Counted from the stretch's first letter, positions 1 through 5,778 are shown. The stretch is 5,964 bases of DNA from an uncultured Deinococcales bacterium (GCA_937934635.1 CALGZD010000243.1:1-5964); one strand, 5' to 3'. The notes: generated by a model from the letters alone, not told the origin. Numbers and translations: made by a program.

Positions 1-131
1 CAGGTGAAACTGTTGTTGAAGGTCAAAGAATAGCTCGAGTTGGTGCTTCGGGTATGGCAACTGGTTCTCATTTGCATTTTGAAGTTCGAATTAATGGTGT
101 TGCTCAAGACCCTGCTTTCTTCTTAGATTAA
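1..131 (+). CDS. M23-family peptidase / LysM-M23 cell-wall protein, C-terminal end only (5' truncated by window)
   Basis: The open frame runs from base 3 to the TAA at 129-131, giving the last 42 residues of a protein whose start lies outside the window. The tail contains G-x-S-G-x-x-T-G-S-HLHFE followed by VRINGVAQDP and FFLD. HLHFE with the following R-x-NG-x-x-x-DP is the conserved C-terminal block of M23 (lysostaphin-like) zinc metallopeptidases; the first His of HLH is a catalytic or metal-site residue in active members. Known family role: cutting peptidoglycan cross-bridges, or, in degenerate EnvC/NlpD-like members, activating amidases in the periplasm. The His residues are intact here, but the other metal ligands (HxxxD, upstream) cannot be seen, so active enzyme and activator cannot be told apart. 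A hairpin terminator follows at 216-249, so this is probably the last gene of its transcript. Confidence 0.85.
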   Translation, partial: GETVVEGQRIARVGASGMATGSHLHFEVRINGVAQDPAFFLD

Positions 132-215
132 GAAATGGAAATTTAGGAATTTAGTATCTTAAACTTTTTCAGTGATGTGGAAGTTAACCCTAAGGTTTTA
201 GGTAAAGCAAAATTG

Positions 216-264
216 AAGACGCTGTATCAGAATTTTGATGCAGCGTCTTTGCTCATGTGTTTTT
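216..264 (+). terminator. Rho-independent terminator candidate after the M23 gene
   Basis: Arms AAGACGCTGTATCA (216-229) and TGATGCAGCGTCTT (236-249) form a 14-bp stem with one G-U pair and a 6-nt loop (230-235). The T-run GTTTTTG (260-264) starts about 10 nt after the stem, so the U-tract is displaced and termination may be partial. The position, 85 nt after the M23 stop and before the next gene's leader, fits a transcript end. The reverse strand has no good T-run. Confidence 0.6.
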
Positions 265-408
265 GTTGATGTAGTGTACTTGAAAGTTTTAGGATTGCCC
301 TTCTGCACGTATCTTTCAGATTAATTGAGGGTAAACAAAAGTAGATATTTATGAGGATTTTGCATCTAGTTTTTGCAGGCATTTTACGCTAAACTTCAGA
401 AAGAACCT

Positions 409-413
409 AGGAG
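409..413 (+). promoter_or_regulatory. Ribosome binding site deciding the GTG start at 423
   Basis: AGGAG at 409-413 lies 9 nt before a GTG codon at 423. This supports GTG as the start of the phosphoesterase, because the encoded MRLVVVGDIH begins with the beta-strand and first metal motif expected at the very N-terminus of this fold. The rest of the 132-422 spacer holds only the terminator. I found no convincing -35/-10 pair in it. Confidence 0.7.
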
Positions 414-422
414 ACTTATAGC

Positions 423-1196
423 GTGCGCTTGGTAGTTGTTGGCGATATTCATACACAAGATAAAAAAATGTGGAAAATCCTTAAAGAAGCTGGATTATCT
501 ACTGATGATAAGCAACCAAGCGATTTGATGCTTAGCGGCAAGGTTAAACTTGTTTTGCTTGGTGATTTATTTCACGCTAAGAGTCGTCAGCGCTATAGTG
601 ATATTGTTGATGGTGAACATTATGATGAATATAACCCTGATCATGTCAGGAGATCTGAAGAATATCACGAACAACTTCTCAATGAATTAAAAACATTTTA
701 TGATTTAGTACCTGATGGCGATATGGTTATCCTTATGGGCAATCATGATTTTAATGCTGTTAGCTATGATCAAGGACCATTGCGTACAGATGATATTGCT
801 CATTTTGAATGGAAGCAAGGTAATGAACTTGACCCTGACTTACGAGAATGGGTTGAATCTTGGCCTTATGAATACGTTTGCGAGGGGATTCATTTTGCAC
901 ATGTTGGTCCCCATGTAGAACATAACACCTACGATGATGCATTTTACTTACAGAATCGTCGTCGATGGATTTATGAGGATAAGGATTTTTTTGAAGATAG
1001 TGAACATAAGTTTGGCGTTTATGGGCATACCCCTGTGCGCGGAGGTGTAAACTTAGCTTCTCGTGGACGTGCAATTTTACTAGATACAAATGGGCATGGG
1101 GAAGAGTATGTTTATCTAGATATTGAAGTTGGTCAAGATGAGTATCGTTTGCGTATGCATGGTCTATTCTTTGATGAATTGATGCCAAGGTTTTAA
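423..1196 (+). CDS. Calcineurin-like metallophosphoesterase
   Basis: 257 residues with the ordered motifs of the calcineurin-like phosphoesterase superfamily: GD-x-H at 7-10 (Asp8, His10), GDLFHAKSR at 47-55 (Asp48), GNHDFN at 106-111 (Asn107, His108), HVGPH at 160-164 (His160) and GHTPVRGG at 201-208 (His202). These residues build the two-metal site, so the enzyme should be active as a phosphomonoesterase or phosphodiesterase. No signal peptide or membrane segment is visible, so it should be cytoplasmic. The substrate cannot be read: the motifs are not those of ApaH or PrpE-type phosphatases (no GDIHG or GNHE), and Ser/Thr-phosphatase-like or nucleotide targets remain open. The acidic insert around 60-85 (DIVDGEHYDEYNPDH) is unassigned. 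The start is GTG with AGGAG 9 nt upstream. It stands alone on its strand, converging on the aminotransferase gene. Confidence 0.9.
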   Translation: MRLVVVGDIHTQDKKMWKILKEAGLSTDDKQPSDLMLSGKVKLVLLGDLFHAKSRQRYSDIVDGEHYDEYNPDHVRRSEEYHEQLLNELKTFYDLVPDGDMVILMGNHDFNAVSYDQGPLRTDDIAHFEWKQGNELDPDLREWVESWPYEYVCEGIHFAHVGPHVEHNTYDDAFYLQNRRRWIYEDKDFFEDSEHKFGVYGHTPVRGGVNLASRGRAILLDTNGHGEEYVYLDIEVGQDEYRLRMHGLFFDELMPRF

Positions 1197-1580
1197 ATAC
1201 GATGTGCGGTTTCACTGAGGAAGATATATCAAAAACACTAAATTTTTTAGAGATATGCCTGATAGCTTAGTTTGGTCAATTAATAGCTATAACACTCTAG
1301 GAAATAGCTACTACATTTTGATTATGACATTTATGATTCACTTCGGTATTAGTGTGTACAGTTGTTACGTGGAAACCCTGATTATAGCAATTTAATAATT
1401 AAGTGCTACATATCGCATTGGTTATATTGGTTGTAGTTGCAGACTAATTATGAGAAGAATAGCTTTCTCGCAACATGAAGACATGATTCATAATGTAGTA
1501 GCTACCTCCCAGAGTGCTATAGCATTCAAATTTACTTGAGTTAATTGAGTTAAACTATAGACTTATTTTGAGACAGCTTC
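1197..1580. other. Convergent intergenic region, 384 bases, no supported gene
   Basis: This gap lies between the stops of two converging genes. It contains one copy of a dispersed repeat (1319-1351), a perfect 9-bp tandem pair TTGAGTTAA (1536-1544 and 1545-1553), an 8-bp palindrome GCTATAGC inside 1516-1525, and a weak 5-bp hairpin around 1452-1470. None of these has a T-run typical of a terminator on either strand, so how the two transcripts end is not clear. A 46-codon open frame (1255-1395) was considered and not called as a gene. Confidence 0.6.
1319..1351 (+). repeat. Dispersed 33-bp direct repeat, copy A
   Basis: Positions 1319-1351 match 5409-5441 in the same orientation at 31 of 33 bases; the differences are 1335 G versus 5425 A, and 1340 A versus 5430 G. 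It begins TGATTATGAC and ends CTTCGGTATTA. A shared GCTAC a little upstream in both copies (before 1319 and before 5409) hints that homology may extend leftward with a small indel. The two copies lie outside, and on either side of, the three - strand genes. Confidence 0.85.
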
Positions 1581-2924
1581 TTAATCAGAGATTTTCTCCA
1601 AAGACTTATCAAGCGCATCAACAATCACATCAAGTTCTGCTTTGTTTATCACTAATGGGGGCGACATAATGATAACACCAGTGCTACCAACACGTACCAT
1701 TGCACCTTCGTCCTGACACATTGCACCAACCTGCTTACAGAATTCTGGGGCAAGTGGTTGTTTAGTCTCGCGATTAGCGACAAGTTCAACAGCACACATC
1801 AACCCTTTACCACGAACATCGCCGACAAGCATGTGCTTATCTTTAAGTTCACTTAAACGCTTTAAGAAATAGTCACCGTTTTCAGCAGCGTTATTTGGAA
1901 TATTTTCCTTTTCTATAATCTCAAGATTTGCAATTGCTGCTGCACAAGATACTGGGTGTCCTGCATAGGTATAGCCATGCATGATTGGTTGTTCTGATTT
2001 TTCAATAGCATCATTCATGCGCTTGTTGATCATCGTTGCACCAAGAGGAACGTAGCCAGAGGTGATACCTTTTGCCAGTGTCATCATATCTGGTTTTACA
2101 CCCCAAGTACGTGCACCGAACATCGTACCTGAGCGTCCATAGCCTGTCACCACTTCATCAGCAATCAAAAGCACACCATGCTTATCACAAACTTCTCTGA
2201 TAAGTGGCCAGAAGTTTTCTGGTGGCACAATTACACCACCCGCACCTTGGATCGGTTCAGCTATAAATGCTGCAACTGTATCAGGATTTTGAGCTTGAAT
2301 TTCTCTATCTAGCAAGTGAGCAATCATCTCACCTAATTCTTTAGGATTATCGGTATATGGGTTTCTATAAAGCCAAGGCGCATCTATTTGGAAACAATTT
2401 GGTAACAGTGGTTCATAAGCAGCACGGAAACGAGCGTTGCCATTCACCGAAGCACCACCAATGTGTGTACCATGATAGCCCTCTTTTAGAGAAAAGAATT
2501 TAGTGCGCTGTGGTTCACCAACAGCCTTCCAATAGTTTCTAGAAAGTTTTAGTGCAGTTTCTACGGCATCTGAACCATTGCTTGAAAACATGACTCTTGC
2601 CATATCTTCTTGGGCTGCCATTTTAATCATTTTTGCTGATAGTTCAATTGAGGGTATGTTGCTCATACCTGAAAAAGCAGAATAGTAAGCAATCTCGTCT
2701 AACTGCGCCATAATGGCATCTTTAATTTCTTGTCTACCATAGCCCACATTGACATTCCATAAGCCTGCGACACCATCTACAAGGCGTTTGCCATCAATAT
2801 CTGTGATGTAAACCCCTTCACCTTTGGTGATAACTTGTGGTGGATTTGTTGCATAAGTACCCGGATTGCCCATTGGGTGAATCTGGTATTTTGCGCTCAT
2901 ATCTTTTATCTTATTGGTGTCCAT
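1581..2924 (-). CDS. Class III PLP-dependent aminotransferase (omega-transaminase; putrescine- or beta-alanine-pyruvate type)
   Basis: 447 residues, the normal full length for class III aminotransferases. Visible motifs in order: GLWNVNVGYG (54-63; the LW pair is typical of omega-amino acid:pyruvate enzymes), phosphate-binding SSNGSDAVETALK (114-126), aromatic GYHGTH (149-154), AEPIQGAGGVIVPP (222-235), IADEVVTGYGRSG (254-266; Asp256 contacts the PLP ring nitrogen), TLAKGITSGYVPLGA (282-296; Lys285 is the Schiff-base lysine), HGYTYAGHP (316-324), and MVRVG with Arg411 near the position of the flexible carboxylate-binding Arg of omega-transaminases. It should move an amino group from an amine or omega-amino acid to pyruvate or a similar acceptor in the cytoplasm. 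Overall it resembles SpuC-like putrescine-pyruvate aminotransferases, but the substrate is not fixed by sequence alone. Start ATG with GAGGA at 2931-2935, 6 nt upstream. Last gene of the - strand block. Confidence 0.93.
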   Translation of the reverse strand: MDTNKIKDMSAKYQIHPMGNPGTYATNPPQVITKGEGVYITDIDGKRLVDGVAGLWNVNVGYGRQEIKDAIMAQLDEIAYYSAFSGMSNIPSIELSAKMIKMAAQEDMARVMFSSNGSDAVETALKLSRNYWKAVGEPQRTKFFSLKEGYHGTHIGGASVNGNARFRAAYEPLLPNCFQIDAPWLYRNPYTDNPKELGEMIAHLLDREIQAQNPDTVAAFIAEPIQGAGGVIVPPENFWPLIREVCDKHGVLLIADEVVTGYGRSGTMFGARTWGVKPDMMTLAKGITSGYVPLGATMINKRMNDAIEKSEQPIMHGYTYAGHPVSCAAAIANLEIIEKENIPNNAAENGDYFLKRLSELKDKHMLVGDVRGKGLMCAVELVANRETKQPLAPEFCKQVGAMCQDEGAMVRVGSTGVIIMSPPLVINKAELDVIVDALDKSLEKISD

Positions 2925-2930
2925 TGTGTG

Positions 2931-2935
2931 TCCTC
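2931..2935 (-). promoter_or_regulatory. Ribosome binding site of the aminotransferase
   Basis: On the - strand this reads GAGGA, 6 nt before the ATG at 2924-2922. It supports this ATG over the internal Met9. Upstream, - strand AT-rich sequence around 2950-2975 (with CATAAT and TAATAT) could hold a -10 box, but no good -35 partner was found. Confidence 0.7.
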
Positions 2936-3016
2936 AACAATCATTTAACGAATATTATGTAACATTTGCATTATCAATTCCAGCACCACCGATTTCGTAT
3001 TGATGTATATTTTCAG

Positions 3017-3076
3017 CTTGCTATGCCTTAACTTACTATGCCTTAACTCGCTATGCCTTAGCTTGCTATGCCTTAA
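3017..3076 (-). repeat. Tandem repeat, 4 x 15 bp, in the aminotransferase upstream region
   Basis: Four contiguous units at 3017-3031, 3032-3046, 3047-3061 and 3062-3076. The + strand consensus is CTTGCTATGCCTTAA. Units 1 and 4 are identical; unit 2 has one change (G to A at unit position 4) and unit 3 has two (T to C at position 3, A to G at position 15). It lies 93-152 nt upstream of the aminotransferase ATG, between it and the amidotransferase stop. It could be a slippage minisatellite in a leader, or a set of regularly spaced protein-binding sites; the sequence does not decide. It is not CRISPR, as there are no spacers. Confidence 0.9.
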
Positions 3077-3202
3077 ACGGTAGTTTGAAAGTTTTGCTAG
3101 CTGATAGAATCTTTTTTGCAACTGCTGGTGCTTTGCTCAATCATACGACTTTTTGGACCATGATGGAATTGCTTTTTTATCTTTAGGTACTACATCTGGT
3201 TG

Positions 3203-3895
3203 CTAGTTTTGTAGAAATTTAACCATCCACTTAAACATAAGGGCTTGGTCAGCGGGGTGTGTTAGGGAGGCTCGAGCCTCGCCTAAAACTCCCTCATCTA
3301 AGTGCCCCTCTAAACTATCAATCACAACCTTGAGAAAATCCTCACTCTGTTCAGGATGTGCCTGCACACAAAACACCTGATTTCCAACACAAAACATTCC
3401 CTGTGGGCAACTCGCATTGTGTGCCAACACCTCTGCTTCATCTGGTAGTTGGCTTACCTGATCATGATTAATAAAATATAGCGAGGCATCTTCTTTAAAA
3501 GGCTGCATCCAAGGCTTTTGCACTGAAACCTTGATATCATGCAACCCCAAAAGCCACTCGTTTGCATCTTTGACCTCTCCTCCAAGCGCCTTTGCAATCA
3601 TTTGATGTCCAAAGCAAATACCCAAAAGTTTTTTGCCCGATGCATAAATCTCCTGAATGAGCTTCTCTAACTGCAAAATCCAAGGCAGTTCTTGATACGC
3701 ACTATTCGGGCTGCCTGTAATTACAAAGGCATCAAACTCATCTATTGATGGCCACACACCCTGTGTAATCTCAAAGGTCTGTCCTTCAAATTCCAAATCA
3801 TATTCTCCAAATAGTTCGGTCATCTTGATAGGATCTATCTCAACCTTATCAATAAGCTCCTCAAACTCAATCGGATGCAAAAAAGCTATTTTCAC
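3203..3895 (-). CDS. Class I glutamine amidotransferase-like protein (GMP-synthase-like GATase domain, stand-alone)
   Basis: 230 residues, a single-domain type 1 glutamine amidotransferase. Catalytic triad visible: Cys94 in the nucleophile elbow GICFGHQ (92-98), His180 and Glu182 in AHPEQ (179-183). ITGSPNSAY (59-67) is the oxyanion-side loop found in GMP-synthase-like stand-alone GATases, and GGEV (105-108) follows the elbow as usual. The family hydrolyses glutamine to deliver ammonia, or cuts gamma-glutamyl amides of small molecules; stand-alone members without a synthase domain are often of the second kind or uncharacterised. No signal peptide. The start is GTG: the encoded MKIAFLHP matches the usual N-terminal beta-strand of the family. 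The Shine-Dalgarno is weak (GGG about 9 nt upstream), which suggests coupling to the P450 gene, whose stop is 32 nt upstream. The gap and start codon are built of 14-bp tandem repeats. Confidence 0.9.
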   Translation of the reverse strand: MKIAFLHPIEFEELIDKVEIDPIKMTELFGEYDLEFEGQTFEITQGVWPSIDEFDAFVITGSPNSAYQELPWILQLEKLIQEIYASGKKLLGICFGHQMIAKALGGEVKDANEWLLGLHDIKVSVQKPWMQPFKEDASLYFINHDQVSQLPDEAEVLAHNASCPQGMFCVGNQVFCVQAHPEQSEDFLKVVIDSLEGHLDEGVLGEARASLTHPADQALMFKWMVKFLQN

Positions 3896-3939
3896 TAATC
3901 TAGACCCATTAATCTAAGCCCACTGATCTAAACCCACTG
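3893..3939 (-). repeat. 14-bp tandem repeat spanning the P450 stop, the spacer and the GATase start
   Basis: Three full units on the + strand: ATCTAGACCCATTA (3898-3911), ATCTAAGCCCACTG (3912-3925) and ATCTAAACCCACTG (3926-3939), preceded by a partial unit CACTA (3893-3897). On the coding strand the unit is CAGTGGGTTTAGAT. The first unit encodes the P450 C-terminus Q-W-V-stop, and the last, partial unit supplies the GTG start codon of the amidotransferase. The whole 32-nt intergenic spacer is therefore repeat-derived. Unit differences are at four positions, all transitions. Confidence 0.85.
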
Positions 3940-5193
3940 AACTTTAATAGGCAAATGTTTGATGCCTGAGATGAAATTCGACCGTAAGCGTTCGGGGATA
4001 CCATTGAGTTCAACGCTAGCAAGCTGCGGCAACAATTCTTGCATAGTCACTTTAATTTCTAAACGTGCAAGATGCTCACCCAAACACTTGTGTGGACTCT
4101 TCAAACCAAATGCCATATGCTTGTTCGGAGAACGCTTGATGTCAAACTTAAAGGGGTCATCGAATTCTCTCTCATCATAATCGCCTGAAATATACCAGAT
4201 AATTATTTTGTCACCAGCCTTAATTTTTTGACCTCTCAACTCTACATCTTCCATCGCTGTTCTTCTAAAATGCATCGTAACGGTTCCCCAACGAAGCATT
4301 TCCTCAACTGCACTATCCATCAGCTCAGGATGCGTTTTTAGCGCAGCAAGCTGCTCTGGATTCTCAAGCAAGGCGTCAAGTCCAACCGTCATAGTATACC
4401 TAGTCGTATCGTTTCCAGCAGCAACAAGTAATGTAAAGAAGTTCTTAAATGCATGTTCATCTAACTTTGACCCATCTCGCAAAGGTTGCAAAAGCCTACT
4501 AATAACATCATCTTTTGGATTATCTAATCTTGCTTGCACTTGCTTGGCTGCATAATCAAATAGTTCCATCCCCGCAGGACTACGAAATGGCATAAGGCGA
4601 TACTCGTCTGTATCGACCAAATCAACAGGATAGTCAGTAAATTCAGGATCACTATTGCCGAGCAAGGCATCACCTTTTTCAACTAACCACGGTCCATCTT
4701 CATCTGGTGTACCTAAAAGCTTACCAAGCATGAGCATCGGTACTTTCCGTGCAATATCTTCTACAAAATCAAATTCATTGTTTGACTTTGCTTCATTAAT
4801 GACCTGCCTAGCCATCTCTCGCAATACACCTTCATAGGCCTGTACTGCAGCTCTTGAAAAAGGTGGATTTACCAAACGTCGATAATTAGTATGCTCTGGT
4901 GGATCAAGCTCCATCATCGTCAAACGTGCTTGGGTTTCTTCTTCATCCATGTCTTCAAGACGAATGCCTTTAGATACAGAAAACACTTTACTGTTTTGAC
5001 TAACAGCAATAATGTCATCATAACGTGTGATAGACCAAAATCCACGACCATCTTTTTCAGGCGTCCAACTTACTGGCGCTTCATCCCGTAAACGTTTAAA
5101 GGTCGTGTGTGGTACACCTTTTATATATATATCTGGATCTGTAATGTCCACAAATCCATCATCAAATCTAGCGTCGAAATTCACAGTTGACAT
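3928..5193 (-). CDS. Cytochrome P450 (bacterial soluble class I type)
   Basis: 421 residues, normal for soluble bacterial P450s, with no membrane anchor. Motifs: LDPPEHTNYRRLVN (96-109, helix B'/C heme-propionate region), I-helix AGNDTT (259-264, oxygen activation, Asp262-Thr263), ExxR as E298-M-L-R301, then FDDPFKFDI (344-352) and the heme loop FGLKSPHKCLG (362-372) with thiolate ligand Cys370, followed by EHLARLEIK. The N-terminal pattern (DPDIYIKGVPHTTFKRLRDEAP, GFWSITRYDDI) resembles the CYP125/CYP124/linalool-monooxygenase-like clade, which hydroxylates lipid, steroid or terpenoid chains; the substrate here is unknown. The heme loop departs from FGGGGPHxCLG: L-K-S replaces the glycines. 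It needs a ferredoxin and reductase, and none is encoded nearby. Start ATG with GAAGG at 5201-5205, 7 nt upstream. First gene of the probable P450-amidotransferase operon. Confidence 0.95.
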   Translation of the reverse strand: MSTVNFDARFDDGFVDITDPDIYIKGVPHTTFKRLRDEAPVSWTPEKDGRGFWSITRYDDIIAVSQNSKVFSVSKGIRLEDMDEEETQARLTMMELDPPEHTNYRRLVNPPFSRAAVQAYEGVLREMARQVINEAKSNNEFDFVEDIARKVPMLMLGKLLGTPDEDGPWLVEKGDALLGNSDPEFTDYPVDLVDTDEYRLMPFRSPAGMELFDYAAKQVQARLDNPKDDVISRLLQPLRDGSKLDEHAFKNFFTLLVAAGNDTTRYTMTVGLDALLENPEQLAALKTHPELMDSAVEEMLRWGTVTMHFRRTAMEDVELRGQKIKAGDKIIIWYISGDYDEREFDDPFKFDIKRSPNKHMAFGLKSPHKCLGEHLARLEIKVTMQELLPQLASVELNGIPERLRSNFISGIKHLPIKVQWV

Positions 5194-5267
5194 CGTTTTA
5201 CCTTCTTATACTAGCGTTTCCACGTAATATTGCCCCATGCTAAATGAGTTCGTTCCTACTTGTTACG

Positions 5268-5314
5268 AAGCTCGCCGATTAACTGACTTAGGTCAGTTAA
5301 TCGTGGAAGAGCTT
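5268..5314. promoter_or_regulatory. Perfect palindrome upstream of the P450: candidate operator
   Basis: Arms CGATTAACTGAC (5276-5287) and GTCAGTTAATCG (5292-5303) are perfectly complementary around the loop TTAG. Outer arms AAGCTC (5268-5273) and GAGCTT (5309-5314) extend it. There is no T-run on either side on either strand, so it is not a typical terminator. It sits about 83-110 nt upstream of the P450 start codon, so a dimeric repressor site of the TGAC-N4-GTCA kind (TetR-like proteins often use such palindromes) is plausible. No regulator gene is in the window. Confidence 0.5.
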
Positions 5315-5369
5315 TACTAAGCTGAAAAAAGAAAGTCATAATCAATCAGTGGAAACAGTCACTGTTAGG

Positions 5370-5437
5370 ACCGAAGTGCACAGAGATTACAAAGCTTTGC
5401 TACCTTTGTGATTATGACATTTATAATTCGCTTCGGT
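5370..5437. repeat. Imperfect long inverted repeat (two-part hairpin)
   Basis: Outer arms ACCGAAG (5370-5376) and CTTCGGT (5431-5437); inner arms ATTACAAAG (5386-5394) and CTTTGTGAT (5404-5412), with one G-T pair and a 9-nt loop. The internal bulges are unequal (9 versus 18 nt). The right half is copy B of the dispersed repeat. Copy A at 1319-1351 has no ACCGAAG partner upstream, so either the hairpin is incidental or copy A is half of a larger element. Confidence 0.5.
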
Positions 5438-5441
5438 ATTA
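5409..5441 (+). repeat. Dispersed 33-bp direct repeat, copy B
   Basis: Matches 1319-1351 in the same orientation at 31 of 33 bases. The copies are 4090 bp apart and enclose the aminotransferase, amidotransferase and P450 genes. Confidence 0.85.
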
Positions 5442-5550
5442 TACAATTCCGCTTAAATCCGCTGTAAAGTAAAGTCTAAACGTGTTTTTAAGTAGTAGTT
5501 CAGGTAACTAGTAGAATAAACTAACGCACCTGACGCTTCTAACGTATTCT

Positions 5551-5593
5551 TTTACTACATAACGCATTTACTACATAACGCATTTACTACATA
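5551..5593. repeat. 16-bp tandem repeat, 2.7 units
   Basis: Two identical units TTTACTACATAACGCA at 5551-5566 and 5567-5582, then 11 further matching bases at 5583-5593. Just upstream, three 9-mers TAACGCACC (5522-5530), TGACGCTTC (5531-5539) and TAACGTATT (5540-5548) share the TRACGY core that is also in the unit, so the array may have grown out of an older degenerate repeat. Confidence 0.85.
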
Positions 5594-5631
5594 TAGTTTC
5601 GGACACGGCATTGTTTAAATTGTTCCCCTAT

Positions 5632-5655
5632 CTTATCAGATATTCACCTGATAGG
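5632..5655 (+). terminator. Weak hairpin, possible terminator
   Basis: CTTATCAG (5632-5639) pairs with CTGATAGG (5648-5655), including one G-U pair, around an 8-nt loop, followed by TTTCATTTC. The T content downstream is modest and no + strand gene ends here, so the role is unclear. Confidence 0.3.
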
Positions 5656-5745
5656 TTTCATTTCAACAAAAAGCTCAATAGTTAGGAGACAGAATAATAC
5701 TACCCTAAGCAGTCACAACTTCTTCATCAATACAACAAGTCACCA

Positions 5746-5778
5746 TTGCGGACTATTCACTGTTGCAGACTACTTACT
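5746..5778. repeat. Degenerate 17-bp-period repeat pair next to the MITE
   Basis: TTGCGGACTATTCACT (5746-5761) and TTGCAGACTACTTACT (5763-5778) match at 13 of 16 bases, and all three differences are transitions. The left direct repeat of the MITE-like element (5774-5781) overlaps the end of the second unit. Confidence 0.55.

Noticed and set aside
760..1215. 151-codon open frame on the - strand, opposite the phosphoesterase
   Set aside because: It lies inside a gene with complete metallophosphoesterase motifs, has a His-rich, low-sense translation, and is best explained as a shadow frame. The other small frames inside the phosphoesterase and P450 genes are rejected for the same reason.
1365..1376. 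TTACGTGGAAAC here is the reverse complement of 5216-5227, which could suggest inverted borders of the gene block
   Set aside because: One 12-bp match on either strand is about what chance gives in a window of this size, and it does not extend.
1255..1395. 46-codon open frame (ATG at 1255, TAA at 1393-1395) with a hydrophobic middle
   Set aside because: No properly spaced ribosome binding site; the middle of the frame is the 33-bp dispersed repeat, whose other copy is not in a similar gene; and the composition is that of AT-rich spacer.
1436..1446. GTTGCAGACTA is also found at 5762-5772, in the same order as the dispersed repeat copies
   Set aside because: An 11-bp match is expected by chance in this window; kept only as a weak hint, not as a border.
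3017..3076. CRISPR-like array
   Set aside because: The 15-bp units are directly adjacent with no spacers, and there are no cas genes. The same applies to the 14-bp and 16-bp arrays.
5370..5437. Possible structured RNA or integron attC-like site
   Set aside because: The bulges are unequal, the attC core GTTRRRY/RYYYAAC pattern is absent, and no known riboswitch core was recognised.
5555..5611. 18-codon frame on the - strand (ATG at 5611) with AGGGGA some 12 nt upstream
   Set aside because: It is made mostly of the 16-bp tandem repeat, the ribosome binding site is too far from the ATG, and the peptide has no recognisable feature.
5683..5687. AGGAG resembling a ribosome binding site for a gene near the right edge
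   Set aside because: No ATG, GTG or TTG at suitable distance opens a frame of useful length, and the MITE-like element follows.
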